Assembly: GCF_019059575.1 (NCBI RefSeq)
Contig: NW_024881531.1
Location: 620,001-684,000, forward strand
From: Amphibalanus amphitrite
Taxonomy: Eukaryota > Arthropoda > Thecostraca > Balanomorpha > Balanidae
DNA length: 64,000 nucleotides
Reading direction: 5' to 3'
Numbering within the stretch: the first letter of the stretch is position 1; the number at the start of each line of letters is the position of its first letter. The translations under genes and the position numbers were made by a program. The notes below the pieces were generated by a model. The model was not told the DNA's origin, searched no databases, and saw only the letters and a list, made by a program, of their open reading frames with translations. Positions 37,135 to 49,558 of this stretch are shown here, piece by piece.

Positions 37135-37648
37135 TCATCTGGGCTGGTAGAAGTCGGCCGGCGCCGGCGGCGGCGGCCGCTCGGGGGACGGGCGCGCCTC
37201 CTCGCCGGGCCGCTCGTGTTTGACGGGCCGCAGGGCGGCCGCCGTCAGCTCCTTGGCCCGCTGCTCGGCCAGACTCTTGTAGTGATCGCGCTCGTGGCAC
37301 AGCTGCGCTATCGTCTCCTTCAGGCTGTGGATGTTGGACTCGAGCGAGATCTGCCGCTTCAGCCGCTTCTGGCGGCAGCTCTGCGCGTAGCCGCGGTTCT
37401 TGAGGGTGCGTCGCTTCTGCTTCATTTTGACCACCGTGTCCTTGGGCAGGCCGTTGAGCCGTTTGTTGAGCTCTCGAACTGTGATGCAGACCAGTTCCTC
37501 GTCGTCGATGATGAGGTGTTCGGGTGTGTGTCGGCCGCCCGGAGCTGGCGGAAGGTACACACGGCCGCCCGACAGTCCCACTCCGAACCCGCGCTGCTGC
37601 GCGCTGCCCGGACTCACTGTGCCGTGCTGCTGGGGGTGGTGATGCTGC

Positions 37649-37713
<65 letters not shown>

Positions 37714-38211
37714 GTGCTGATGCTGCTGCTGCTGGTGCTGCAGCCACCGCGGGTCCAGCTCGCCGGCACAGGTGGCGCGCAGGTCCAGCGGCTGTTTGGG
37801 CAGCGGGTAGGCCAGGCCGGCGCCGGCGCCCATCCAGCCGGGCTCGTCCAGCCGCAGCGGCTTGGGTTCCATCTCGGCGCAGTGGTGCGCCATGTAGCCG
37901 GCCGGCAGCTGCGCCGGCGCCGCGTGGCTCGGCAGCGACGCGTACGACGGCGAGGGCGTGAGGCCGGCCTGCGGCGAGCTGCCCGGCGGCGTCTCGGGCG
38001 GGCTGCCGGGCGTGCTGGCAGCGGCGTGCAGCTGACCGCCCTTGGCCGGTCCCGGGTGCGCCAGAAACATCATCTCCTCGAGCGCCGGGTCGGCGCCGTA
38101 CATCATGTGGCCCTGCGGCACGGCCGACGGCTGCACGTGCTCGGCGAAGCCGGCGTGCGACATCTGCAGCTCGTTCATGAAGCCGTAGTCCATTCCGTAC
38201 TCGTCTGCCAT
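37135..38211 (-). CDS. Maf: Large Maf bZIP transcription factor (traffic jam/MAF family)
   Basis: A nuclear DNA-binding activator of the large-Maf family. The single uninterrupted frame starts at ATG 38211 ([10 protein letters not shown], with G at -3 and +4) and codes 358 residues; the frame is open 80 codons further upstream but that part looks like GC-rich UTR. A Met/Asp-rich N-terminus is followed by a Ser/Pro/Thr-rich activation region (about 65-95) and a polyglutamine tract with His (158-196). The extended homology region is at about 236-262 ([20 protein letters not shown]), the basic region at 263-290 with the Maf signature [12 protein letters not shown], and a short zipper with L290, L297, L304 and Y311 in heptads. 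The tail is Pro-rich and ends DFYQPR. The extended homology region plus the Gly-Tyr in the basic region identify Maf, and the long N-terminus separates it from small Mafs. Large Mafs are commonly intronless, as here. Opposite-strand frames are shadows. Confidence 0.95.
37642..37740 (-). repeat. CAG/CAA trinucleotide repeat coding polyglutamine in Maf
   Basis: About 33 codons, mostly CAG with interspersed CAA and a few CAC/CAT, read on the minus strand. The CAA interruptions would limit slippage. Confidence 0.95.
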
Positions 38212-39060
38212 CACTGGGGCGGGCGCGCCGGACGTCTGCACATAGCCCGCGGGGGGTGCCACCGGTCGGCCCACCTCACCCCCGCGCCACCGGGACGCCA
38301 CCTCCTCGCAGAGGGTCCTCCTCACAGAGTCACCCTCCACCCCGGCACCGCCGCACCACTCCACAGTCTCAGTCACAGACGCAGTCACTGACTCAGTCAC
38401 AGCCGGCTCGGCTCGCGAACCATCCACTGTCCGGCTCTGGTGGTCTCTCACTGTTCACAGACGCGCACACCCACCTCGAGAGGACTGTTCAGCGCGGCGC
38501 GCGTCGGCACATTAATCTGCATACTATTGGGGTAGTTTTGACGTACGGCGGGATACGAGTTTGGCAGCGTTGATCTGGCACTGTGCCCGCACTGACCGAT
38601 ACGTCAGAGGACAAATGTCGCGAGGCCCGGCGCCGAGGACGGACGGACGTCGCGTCGGCAGCGGACGGGCGGACGGTCGGACGGCACGCGTCGCGGACGT
38701 CGCGGGTGTCTGTGCGCGTGCACTCACTGCCGGCGGCGGTCTGCAGCTGTGGGCGGCGGCGGCGGCGGCGGCGGCGGAGCGCCGGGGGCGGGCCGCCGCC
38801 GGCCGCCGCCGCGCCTATCGACTCGGCCCGGCTGGACGGGGGGCGTGGCGTTCCAGCGCCGGCGGCCGGCCATTGGCTGCGGCCGGCGCCGTGACCAGAG
38901 CGTGTATCGCGCCCCTCAGACAATACAGGTCGGAGCTCACCTGGGCGCCGCCGACGCCACGGCTACCGAGCCGGTCAGGGGCGGCGCCTGGCCGCCCATG
39001 GCCGACGCCCGCCCCCGCCCCCGCTCCCGGCCGGCGCCACGGTCAGAGGTAACATGATCA
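38212..39060 (-). promoter_or_regulatory. CpG-rich 5' region of Maf
   Basis: Very GC-rich, CpG-dense sequence extends from the Maf start codon to about 39050, including a GGC-triplet run at about 38750-38775. It presumably holds the 5' UTR and a TATA-less promoter. GACTGAGTCA/TGACTGAG cores on either strand at about 38368-38400 resemble half-sites of Maf recognition elements, so autoregulation is possible but unproven. Confidence 0.45.
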
Positions 39061-39646
39061 ACACGACAGGAGAGCGGTCTGCACTGCACCGACAGAGATG
39101 TATGTCTGAGTACATGGCCACTGAGGATCGCGTGTATGGACAAGGTGGTATCTAATGACGGCACACCTCGTCTTAGCCACAAAGCAAACGTGGGCAAAAG
39201 CTCCTCCACTCCCTGCACTCCTCCATGTCGGTGAAGAAAACAAGTCGAGTTTCCCATACGTACGGAAGGCGCAGCGGATGGCCTATAAACTTTTCCTTAA
39301 TCTCTACCAGCCTTCATAGGTTCGGAGCGAATCATGGACTAAGAAAGTCCAGCCTCTCTAGTGTGAAAAATAAGCGAAATGCATGTGAAGAAAACCGATC
39401 TTTTCCGTTGCAAATTGGTGCATTTTGCATAAATTACTTCAACATGAAACAATAGAATATGTAAGTACCAACATTCTGTGTGACATATTAAAAAAAAAGT
39501 CCAAGAAAATTGAGGAAAACCACCCGAAACGGAGTAACGAAGAGAAAAATGACATCGTTCATAATGAGGTTAAAAGAGGCACCTTATAACAACCATGTCA
39601 GCACTTCATCTGCAAAAATGAATTCATAAAAAAGAGGGAAGGTGAA

Positions 39647-39716
<70 letters not shown>

Positions 39717-41118
39717 CACACCCTCAGGGAGAGTATCGGAGAGACCCGGTGGCCCACAGAGCGAGTCGGCTCGGTCGCCCCTCTCCGCCGGCACTGAGCT
39801 CGCTGACACAGCAGAGCTGCACCGGCCTGTTGTCCCACCGCCGCGGGCTGTGGGATCGACCGAACAGGGCGCGGCGGCACGTACTGAGAGCGGGCTGCAC
39901 CGCGGAGGAAAGGTGTCGGAAACGGGACAGGGTGGGGAGAGTGGAACGGGAAACTCTGCCTCCTGTGAAGGGAAAGGATGAGTCTCATGAAGGAAGTCAT
40001 AGCAAATAGCTGTTGTATGGTACTTAAAAACTAGCGGGCATGCTGGAGCTATTGAGAACAAAGCTTTGCTGTAACGAAAAGAGTATCAATCAGGAAAGTG
40101 TATCACATTTTTCCGAAAGGGGCATTTGTATGTGGCACCACGTACCTATCCACTATTCGACCACATAGCTCGCGCCCCATGATGGCCAGTATGGATTTGG
40201 ATCGAGCGTTAAACGTGCCGTAACGAACCGTCGGCACGATTTCCCGGGTTTGTTTCTAATGCCAGGTGCGATCATTGTAACTATCGCGAACCCAACCGCG
40301 GGTCTTTTCAAACCCCGAGCTCTTTGCCTGCGGGCTATTGGCGAGGCTCTAATGGTCACGTGGCGTATAAGTGACGCATTGGGATATCGCCTTTCGGCGT
40401 AAGCATTTTCCCAACATGCACATTTGGTATTTGTGTACTGTTTGGAATAAGGCAACACACGTTCACACGAATTTTACTTTTATGACATTCACTTCAACCA
40501 ATAATGACCTTAAAATATAGCTGCAACCTCACTTCAGAACGATGTCAACGACTGTGCCAGCTTCAGCTCAGAAATGTCACGACTTTTCAACAGCTACTTC
40601 AGAAAATTATTGTAAAGCTACGCCACCCCAACAACTTCAAAATCAGCAGTCCATCCGGTGTCGGCAAATTGGCACCACAGCTGACACGAGCTTTCTGTCC
40701 GGTTTGGACTGCAATTCACGTAGTTTTGTTGTCCAGTTTTGGTTTTAGCATCCAGGTCCAGCTAAAGAGGACTGTCCACTGTCCAGTTCCTCCGCTGACT
40801 ATGACAGGGTTGTTTTCGATTTTGAGCACGACTGAGACGGGCTCATCTTTCGACCCAGACCGATCGCTTCAAGACAGAAGGAACGCACGGCCTGACAGCC
40901 CTACAGATGCGACGGCGATCGTCTCCAATGCATAGCGATTCGATATCGGCCCAGATATGGCATTGATTTGGCATTGGGGACGGGAGATTCATGCAGTGAT
41001 TAATGGTGCTACTATAGTTCTCGGCCCTCGCGCACGATCTGGCCGTCTGGAATAGTCCGAATATGAGACGATATTTGCGTGACAGTTGAGCCCATTTCAA
41101 GTTTAATTTCATTTCAGC
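39061..41118. other. Spacer upstream of Maf
   Basis: No gene seen apart from the (GA)n tract at 39650-39713. A GC-rich patch follows that tract (39720-39960). Frames at 40504-40935 (143 codons) have no recognisable domain. Confidence 0.4.
39650..39713 (+). repeat. (GA)n microsatellite, 64 bp
   Basis: A pure GA dinucleotide run, the third long one in the window. Confidence 0.95.
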
Positions 41119-41364
41119 GGCCCTGGTGGCGCAGTCGGTTAAGGCGTCGACCCGCGGTGCGGGCGGTGCCGGATTCGGGTTCGATTCCCGGTTCCGCCCG
41201 TTCCGCGGGCGTCGTCCCCGGCTGTGTCACCAGGTGTGGGGTAGGCTCCCACTTCAGCCGTAGCCTGGGGGGTGGGGTACAGTGGCCGGGAGGAGATGGA
41301 GCCCTCCTATAATTGGGACAACACAAGAGCCCGTTGGAGGGAGGCCTGAATAAAAAAAAAAAAA
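41119..41364 (+). mobile_element. tRNA-derived SINE, ~246 bp
   Basis: The head has a box A (TGGCGCAGTCGG) and, about 45 bases later, a box B (GGTTCGATTCC), as in polymerase III transcripts. It begins GGCCCTGG, continues into an unrelated body with a Pro/Gly-rich-looking GC-rich section, and ends in GCCTGAATAAAAAAAAAAAAA, the A-rich tail of a retroposed copy. A target duplication is not obvious. A functional tRNA is excluded because the acceptor stem does not close and an unrelated tail follows. Confidence 0.85.
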
Positions 41365-44300
41365 TGAACCGAAAAGCTATACCATATGGTTGACAGGAAA
41401 GCAATATAAATTGCACAATATCTCCACCTTTAATTCACAAAATGGAACAATAAACGTTAGCAAAAAAAAAAACAGATCCCTAAAGGCTAAATGAGTTTCG
41501 ATTTCGTCCCGCACCTGATTGCGTCCCTATCCCCGCCCTGCGCCCTGCGGTATCCGGAGCGGCGGCTCGCCGCTCCTGTGTCTCGCTGCTAGCTGTCCGC
41601 GGCCCCGCACCGTGCCGGCGCCCTCAGCCCGTTTATCTGGTGAGCCGGGCACGTGCCGCCGTGTGCGTCACACCATTAGCGAACACCGCGGCGCAGATCA
41701 CCGGCGCCATTAGTGGCGCGGATGACAGCCGCGCGGCGCCCTTAAATCACTGCCAGAATTTAACTAACGCCCAGCTCCGGACTGCGCCCAGCCGCAGCGG
41801 CACGAGACATTCCGCGCGCGGCCGCCGCGTGAGATCGCCGCACTTCGATCACGGTAAATGAGCGATCCCAGACGCGCGATAAAACGCCGGGGGTAGACCC
41901 GGCTAAAAACACGGTCCCCAGAGCGGTCACAATGCTGGCTGTTCCGCGATCGTAAACCGAGATATAGCCTCGGTGTGTGACTCTGCGCTCCCGGAGGACG
42001 GCGGACGCACACACTCGGTGCTCTCACCCCTGTCGAGGGCCGGTGCGCGCCCTCCCGCGGCGTCTGCGGCCCGGCAAACGACAGCCGACGAGTGCGGCGG
42101 AAGCGTCCGCCACCATCGTGTGTCAGGAAGGAAGCATTACCGGCGGCCTGGGTGGCGACCGTGCGCGGAGGGTGTCGGTCCCTCGGCTGCCTAGGGGCGG
42201 GCGGTACTCGATATGCCGGCTTTGAGGAAGTGACGGTCGGATGGGGCTCGTGGCAAGGCTTGGTCTGAAACTAATCAATAACTCCACCGATTACTGTTAC
42301 AATCAATTGTTTAAACATTGTGGAAACATTGTAAATTCAAGCTCTACAAATCAGTCATGAAGCTACCTATGTGTGTAGGATTGTCGAGAGTTTAATAAAC
42401 AAAAGACGTCAAAACAATAAGTAAAACTCAAAAGAATAATTTAAGCATGCAAATGTGTCTAGGCTGCGCACCACCAACCCCGACTGCCCGGGAAACTTCC
42501 CTGGCTAGCCAGCCTTTTTTCCACCGTTCCGCTCTTTTGTGATGAGCCGTAAACAATAGCTTCTCACCTGCGCTGGTATACTGTCCCGGAGTACACACTG
42601 TGTCGGCGGGACAGCATACCTCTCAGGTGGACAATGCGGGGACCGCGCGGGCCGGAGCGGGCGGGGACAGGCAAATCCCCTCCCTCCCGGACCCTCGCGT
42701 CGGTCACGTCGACCGATCGTCGAGGCCGATGACGCTCCGACGTCCACTCCTGGCCATCCGCCAATCGCCGCGGGACACACACAGAGCCAGAACGCACCAG
42801 AAAAGAGACAGTCGCCTCGAGAGGCCACTCTGGAAATAGTAATGTCTTCAGATGTATATCAATGGGCGACTTGGATAAACCCCTGTTTGGTTGATTTTTT
42901 TTTTCACAGCATCACAACTGATAACCTATCCCAGGTTACCTAATATGTAGCATTTTCGAAAACGAATTTGATGCATGAATATGATGCATATCACATATAT
43001 ATAGCGTTGCTTTTCCCATAAGAACAAGTCCTTGCTAGCACACTATCGTTTTTTCCCGAAGATCCGTTTATTTTCCATGCACGGCTGGCAATGGTAGCTC
43101 TGCCCAATCCACCGCTATCAGACCAATCCACCATAAAATTTCCATCTCTGCTAAGCCGCGGCCCTCAATATCACCAACTGCATCGCCCAATTCCCGGACA
43201 GCTTCTTAGCCGGCCATCCTCCTTCCGTATGCACTATGCATGACGATAGAGCGGCCGGGACAAACCGATGCATCGCCTGGACGGGACTGATCGCCGGCGC
43301 AGTCAGCTGGCTCGCTATGACGTCATAAGGGGTAGAGATGTCGGCGCCAGGCGGATCGGCAGTGGCCGTGAGGGCGAGCTGAGAGCCCGACTCGGTGGGA
43401 GGTGACGCAGATAACGAGCTGCGATCCCGAGCAGAATGGGCTGGTTAAAGTTGGTGAAGAGATTTAGAGGAGAGCGAGCTGACGGTTTAGAGTGGCGTTA
43501 ATGGTGAGGTTCTAGGGCATCAAAAAAGACGACGGTAAAAAGTTAAGTGATTTTGTTAAGCCAAACGTATTATCGTCAAGTTCAGAGTGAAATTACAAGA
43601 CATACGACGAAAAATGTCTGAAGACATCATAGCTGTCATTTATGCAAAGATTCTTCTTCTACCGATAAATTGGCCGTAGTTCAATCAACGTCGACTAGGG
43701 AGCAGATTACCGTGGGCTGGTATTTTCACGCAACCATTAAATGTGAATAAACCGAAGCCAACAAAGCAAACTTGTGGGAACAACGTTAACATGCACAAAC
43801 GCGCCCTTTCCCCGACGGACGGTTATATGTAAATAGTTCTTCAAACGGCACCAAAAATTAACCCCAAACCTTTCTTCACTCCCCGCACTTCTCTCCTCCA
43901 GACGGTAATAAACCACAGAAATGGACGGTGTTGCGCAGCCGGCGACTGCCCGTCAGACCGGGGCGTAACAGACACACATCTCCTGAGAAGACCCGAGCTC
44001 AGTCGTGCGCACCACGGCGAGCCACGGCACGGCTTCCGGCGCGCTTCCCGGGCCAAACGCCAGCCCACGCTATTTGATTTAGATTCATCCGAGCTCAAAG
44101 CTTATCGGGACTTATATTTATGGCCCATAGAAATCAAAGATGAAAATATGGGGGCAGATTGCTAGTTGAATCTGATTGGGGAGCGGCGCGCGTGGCAGCG
44201 TCGGCCGTCCCGTCCCGGCGCTGGAACTGGGCGGAATTGTCTCTGTCGAGACAGAACTGTCTCTGTCGAACCGAGACACGGCCCCGGACGGAGACGGACC

Positions 44301-47300
44301 CTCGAGGGGCGTCTCCGAGGGCGACCAGGGTCACCCTCCGGTCCTTCCCCTGTCGACAATCAACGCACCGAGCCACCCCGAGACGCGCCCTCCGGCGATA
44401 AAAAACAGCGACCGCAGGCGGCCGAGCCCAGCGGGACGGGCCCGGACAGCGGCCAGCTTCTATCAGCGCGCGGCGCCGTAACTCTGGCCTCCGTCCGGCC
44501 AGGATTGGTCGCGATATCGGCGGACATATCGTCGATATCGATGACAGCGGGGACGCGCGTAAAACCCAACTGGCGAGACGACGGAGAGCGCCTTTACGAG
44601 TCCGTTTAGCAAAGCGAAAAATTAACGTGCCGCGTGGCTCGGCCGCGAGGGGTGCCGCTCCGTCTGCTGTGGCGAGAGGGTCAGCTTTACGGCATAACTC
44701 AAAATACTAAAGCCGACCCCAAACAGTTGAGCCAGGGGCTAAGCTGTTTAGCTGGTTGAACGCAAACCTTCATCGAATGAAGCATATTGCAATTTAAATT
44801 GAGTTTCGCCACTTAACCTTTTAAACTTTTCAATAAGTCACCGCATCTTCTCAGCAGGTTATCCCTATTTTACGTGCTCCCAATCCTTGTCCCGTGAATA
44901 AGGGCTGATTGATGCATAAATACTTCCGTATTCTCTCTGGCCCTGTCCTGCGTGGCTCTGGTCCTTGTTCTGTTCCAGTTCCTGTTCTGTGTGCTCGGAA
45001 TCTGATATATACCCTCCTAACTAACTGTTCTGCGTGTTCCCGATCCCCTAGCACACGCGCTGACGATCCCTAACTCTTCGTAATTTTACATATGTATGTA
45101 AGTCCTCTTTTCTACGTGTCCCCTCGTCTGCGTGTTGCCGGCAGCCGTCCACAAAAGACGCGTCACTGGCTGTCCACCCTCCCTCCATCCCTCCCTCCCC
45201 ACACGCACATTCCACGCTAATCGCATCTGGCCTTCTGCGCCGTCACACGCCGCGCGCGCCGCTCGGCCGCGCCGCGAACGCCGCCCGCGCCGCGCCCGAT
45301 CATGCCGATGAATATCAATACAAATGACCGGTAGGGGCATTATTTCCGGTGTTGGCTGCAGTCATCTGGCCGCCGAGGGGTGCCGCCGCTGGCCAGAGGG
45401 CTAATAGAAGCGGCGACGGCAATGCCGGGCGTCGCGCGCAGATCGATCTCGATTTGTTTAGCGTCGTATATCTGCATAGAGGCGTGGCGACGCGATAGGG
45501 GTAGTCGGACTGGCGAGCGGCCGCGGGGCTGGACCTGAGGGAACACTGGGAGCGGCAGCGAGACATGGAAAAGGAGTTTCGAAATGCTGCCAATTTGTTA
45601 GTGATGGGAGCATATTACATAGCATTCATTGACAAGGTCCAGTAGAAAGGCGACAGTTTTTTTTTCTGCGCAAAAGTGAAGCATTGAAATCGGGTAACTT
45701 TTTATAGATGCGGGACGTACCTATATAACTACAATGAGAGGTCACATAAAAGACGAAAAGATTGAAAGACATACAAATATTCTATACTCCTACACTTCTT
45801 AAGCTTTTTAGGAAAGATGAAGCTCGTTTTCTAATAACTCAAATCCAGTATCAAATAACTAAAGTCCAACATAAAATAATGAAGTACCTATAACTTCAAA
45901 CCGTACAGAAGTCGTCCGCTAAGTCAGACAGCATCCCGGGCCCAATCTCTCAACCACTGCGGTATGACCCCCGCTGCCAGCGCCCCAGATTACTTTACCC
46001 GGTGCCCATGTCTGTATCACGGGTCATTGCCTGCTGTTTGCCGGTCCCCACACAGACAGCGGAAGCCTTTCCCATCAGTCCCTTCCAGTGACGTCACTGA
46101 CAGTTGACGGTGGTGACGTCATTGATGCAGTGCCCAATACCAGTATAAAAAACAATATTGGTAGGATAGCAGTCTCTGTGAATACGTAGGGGGACCAATA
46201 ACCGACAACATTTATAGGAATGAAAAACATTATCGGAATGGGCATTTCGCTCCACAGTTACATGAATGCCGAGTCCACCAACATGCCCGCCTCGCGAATT
46301 CGGAATTACCGCCATCACAACATGGTGTCAAGTGACCAATGAGCGCATTACAGCCTGACATCTCTTGGTCTTGAGTCTTAACGATGAGGTCCAGCAAGAT
46401 TTATGAGATTTGTCCCATCGAAGTGAAGATGTGCAACGCAACATTCTGAATTGACATGCCAATGAGGAGCGAAATGCAGTGAAAACCAAAGCGATATACC
46501 TATCCGCATGCAACGCCGGCATTGCGCTGCGTTATATTTCAGAGCCATATTTAGTTCACAATCCAGGCTCCAATGCATATGATCCGATCCAGTCTGGCTC
46601 GTGTAATCCTTGGGATTTTGTTTCAATCGACCTAACCTTCCGCCGGGAAACATCCTGACATTTGCCTATGCGGCACATTGTGGCTATGATATGCATTCAG
46701 TCTCATATAGCTCTCAGCCTGAGCCAGCATGAGGCGCTGGGAAAAATGATCAGCTGATGTAATGCCTAAACACGAAACAGATAGCAGACCCGGTGGCTAG
46801 CCTCAACTACCGAACAGTCTAGGTCAAAGATCACCGATAGTTTGTTTTCGGCTCGCGTGGTTTGTTTTAGAGCTAAATCATCAGGTATACCGACACACAG
46901 ATTCAAATATCTATGCTGCACCCCGTTTTGTCCCCAACGACAAGACACATATCTGCCTCCACTATTCTGACAGTTTTCCTCATCTCCCTGAGGTCCTTTC
47001 TATCCGACACGTGATCCTCAGATACAATTCCCAATCAGGATGTCTTATCCCGTACCAATCTGCTTTCAGTTTGCATCCTTATCCGGCATCCCTGCGACTC
47101 ACACACAGAGCTCATCTCTTCGCAGACCACGGAGGGCGGAGGTGATAACGATGACGATGACGGTGGCGATGCCGGTGACGGTGACGGCGATGAGGGCGGT
47201 GATGGAAGCGATGACGCTACCGGTAGCGGTCGCAAGGGCGGCGGTCGGTCAGAGGCGGATAACGGCGGCGACCGACCAGGGGCGAATAGCGGGCGGCGGG

Positions 47301-48316
47301 CAGTGTCTGCCCAGTCTGCGGGGTCACGCCAGCTCTGTCGCTCACCAAAGCGGGATTATTTCCTCCAATCATCAGCGTTTTTCCAGTCGGCTCACGCTCC
47401 CAGCGAATCAATCAGAGCTCGGGGCGGATTAGGCGGAGGCCGCCGCAGCAGGGCGCATTGTGGCAGTCTGTCGTCCGGCGGCCGCCGCCCAGACCGACCG
47501 CCCCGGCGGGGGCGGGGGCGGGGGCGGCACGGCACGGCACGAAACGGGACTGAGTGTGATTTGGTATGGCACAGACGAGAGGAGACGGATTGGGCGAGAC
47601 AGACGGGATGAAACGATGAGGTGGGACGGCAATGTAAGGAATAAGACGGGACGGGATAGGACGGGACAGGATCGGGCAGTTTGATAAGATGAGGGACGGG
47701 ATGGTGTACCGTGTAGGATCTTACAGGCGGGCAGGGACAAGATATGGCTTGACAGGAAAGAATGAAAAGAAACAACAAATCTACAGGAACTAATTCGATG
47801 TTATGGCGGTTATGCAATAAAAGAATAAAGATAACATTCTAGCAGAGTTCAACGCACATGGACTTAATATACACGAAGATTAAGAATAGATAGTCGTGGC
47901 GTTTATATTAGAAAATGTCCCGCACTTTTTCTCGCTTTCATCGAGGCCATACCACGTATGTCGATAACAGCTACCACCAGATGCCACCCTTCTGTCTATA
48001 TTTGACGGTTTGTAGTTTGAAAGGCGCCATAACGAATGATAAGAACACCAGTAAAAACCTAAACGTTATTGGGCCGATCGCAGAAGGGGTAAAAAACGTG
48101 TCGGTTCGATGGAGTCCAGACAGGAGCGGTGGACGGCTCAGAGCAGTCACTGGACGGGTGTGAGTGTTGGTAGGAGGGGGACCACCCGACAAGTCAGGGC
48201 GCTAAACAGCCCTGAGCCCGCCCACCGACACACGGGGAGGGAGGGGTCACGGACCATCAGACCACCGCCGGCCGGCCGGCCAGAGGGACGGCAAGAGGTA
48301 AACACCGGGAGAGTTA
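41365..48316. other. 7-kb gene-poor region
   Basis: No gene seen. GC-rich islands at about 41510-42220, 42600-42830, 43880-44060, 44160-44660, 45130-45560 and 47100-47690 alternate with AT-rich spacer. Notable local patterns: a GATGACG/GGTGACGGT triplet-like run at 47140-47230, a G-tract cluster at 47509-47530, repeated ACGGGA motifs at 47640-47680, and near-palindromic GATATCGTCGATATCGAT at about 44512-44542. An AT-rich imperfect repeat with period about 23 lies at 45835-45890. Confidence 0.4.
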
Positions 48317-49558
48317 GGGGAGAGTGGGGTAATTTGGCCGGTGGTGTAAATTGGCCGCCCCCACCTGTACGAAAGCTGATAAAAGTGAATGACATATTTT
48401 TAGTCTCTATTCATTTGTCGTCGGCAGAACTAACTCGAGAACAAATGTCAAAAATTTCCCCCTCTTAGTTTTATTCAAAATCAATAAAAGGTGAATTTCG
48501 TTAGAAAATGGTAACTTTTACTTCCGTTTAAAAAATTGTATAACATGTAGTATTTGGGCTGTAAACGAATTCCAACATTATAGCGCCATTTTTGAGGGTG
48601 TTCAGCGGTTCCAAGAACAATTTCATCTAGTTCTGTACAGCCATGACGACTTTATAGACAAAAATTTTCAGAATGGCAATGTGGGGTTATTTGGCCGGGA
48701 CTAGCGGGGCAACTTGGCCGGTGCGCTCAGAGTCACTATGCTGGGACGGCCGAGTTGTCATGGTCAATTATACCATAAAGGACATAATTCATGACCAAAT
48801 TTGACTACCTTGATGCCATATTTCCTATTGGACAGCTGTAAGGGCATGTGACGTCATCAATCAAAGGTTACCTAACGCTTTTTTGCTAATATATGCTTAG
48901 GTACAGAAAAAAGATACAGCCGCGCAAATGGTGTCATTGTGTTCAGCTCGTCAAGGCGAATCGAATGATATACATGATGACCTTGAACTCACGTAACCTT
49001 GAGGTCAAGCGACCTGAGGTAACGTGACCTGAAGTCAACCTTTGACCTTGACCTCTCGAGGTCAACACATACATGTTTCGATGCGGAATGACGAGAGAAT
49101 TGCGATGGCACTTTTAGTTTTGGCCTAGCTTGATTACTTCAAAAGCTATTCGTAAAAAAACTGTCATCGCATCTAGAGCCGCTATTTCGACTATTTTCGA
49201 CCCCTGTGACGGCTGAGTCAACCTCCAAAATGCTTAAAATGCGTCGTAGGACACGCGTCATTGCTGAATGTGAAGCTGACTCGCCTATAACAAAAATCAT
49301 GGCCTCAAACTAACACCGGCCAAATTGCCCCACACCCCCGGCCAAATAACCCTGCCAGTGGGGCAATTTGGCCGCTTTGCAGACCTTTGTAATACGCCAC
49401 AATTTCAATATAAGTAGTTACTCTATCATTTCAAGTTTACTGTCCAAGAAAGTAAATTGTATGCCACACCTGTCAGCGTTGAGAAAATGCAGAAATGTGC
49501 TGTCGATTTTTAGTTACATCGTTTTGTAAAAAAGCGGCCAAATTACCCCACTCTCCCC
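48317..49558. mobile_element. 1.24-kb TA-flanked DNA transposon with internal GGCCAAATT repeats
   Basis: The left end starts GGGGAGAGTGGGGTAATTTG and the right end is its inverted copy, ending ACTCTCCCC; about 23-24 bases match. TA lies just outside both ends (48315-48316 and 49559-49560). The GGGG(T/C)AA(T/C)TTGGCCG core occurs eight times in both orientations: twice at the left end, at about 48684 and 48707, at about 49318, 49338 and 49362, and at the right end. No transposase frame is visible. Repeated subterminal motifs are typical transposase-binding sites, so this is best read as a non-autonomous element. Confidence 0.85.
48975..49072. other. Cluster of AGGTCA/TGACCT-like half-sites inside the transposon
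   Basis: Within about 100 bases the motif GACCTTGA, CCTTGAGGTCAA, GACCTGAGGT and related forms recur about eight times in both orientations. AGGTCA is the half-site of nuclear receptors, but binding has not been shown; the run may just be simple-repeat decay. Confidence 0.5.

Noticed and set aside
37033-38391. 452-codon plus-strand frame with a polyleucine run
   Set aside because: Exact antisense of the Maf coding region; the leucine run is the reverse of the CAG tract.
41119-41200. Functional tRNA gene
   Set aside because: Box A and box B are present but there is no paired acceptor stem, and a SINE body with an A-tail follows.
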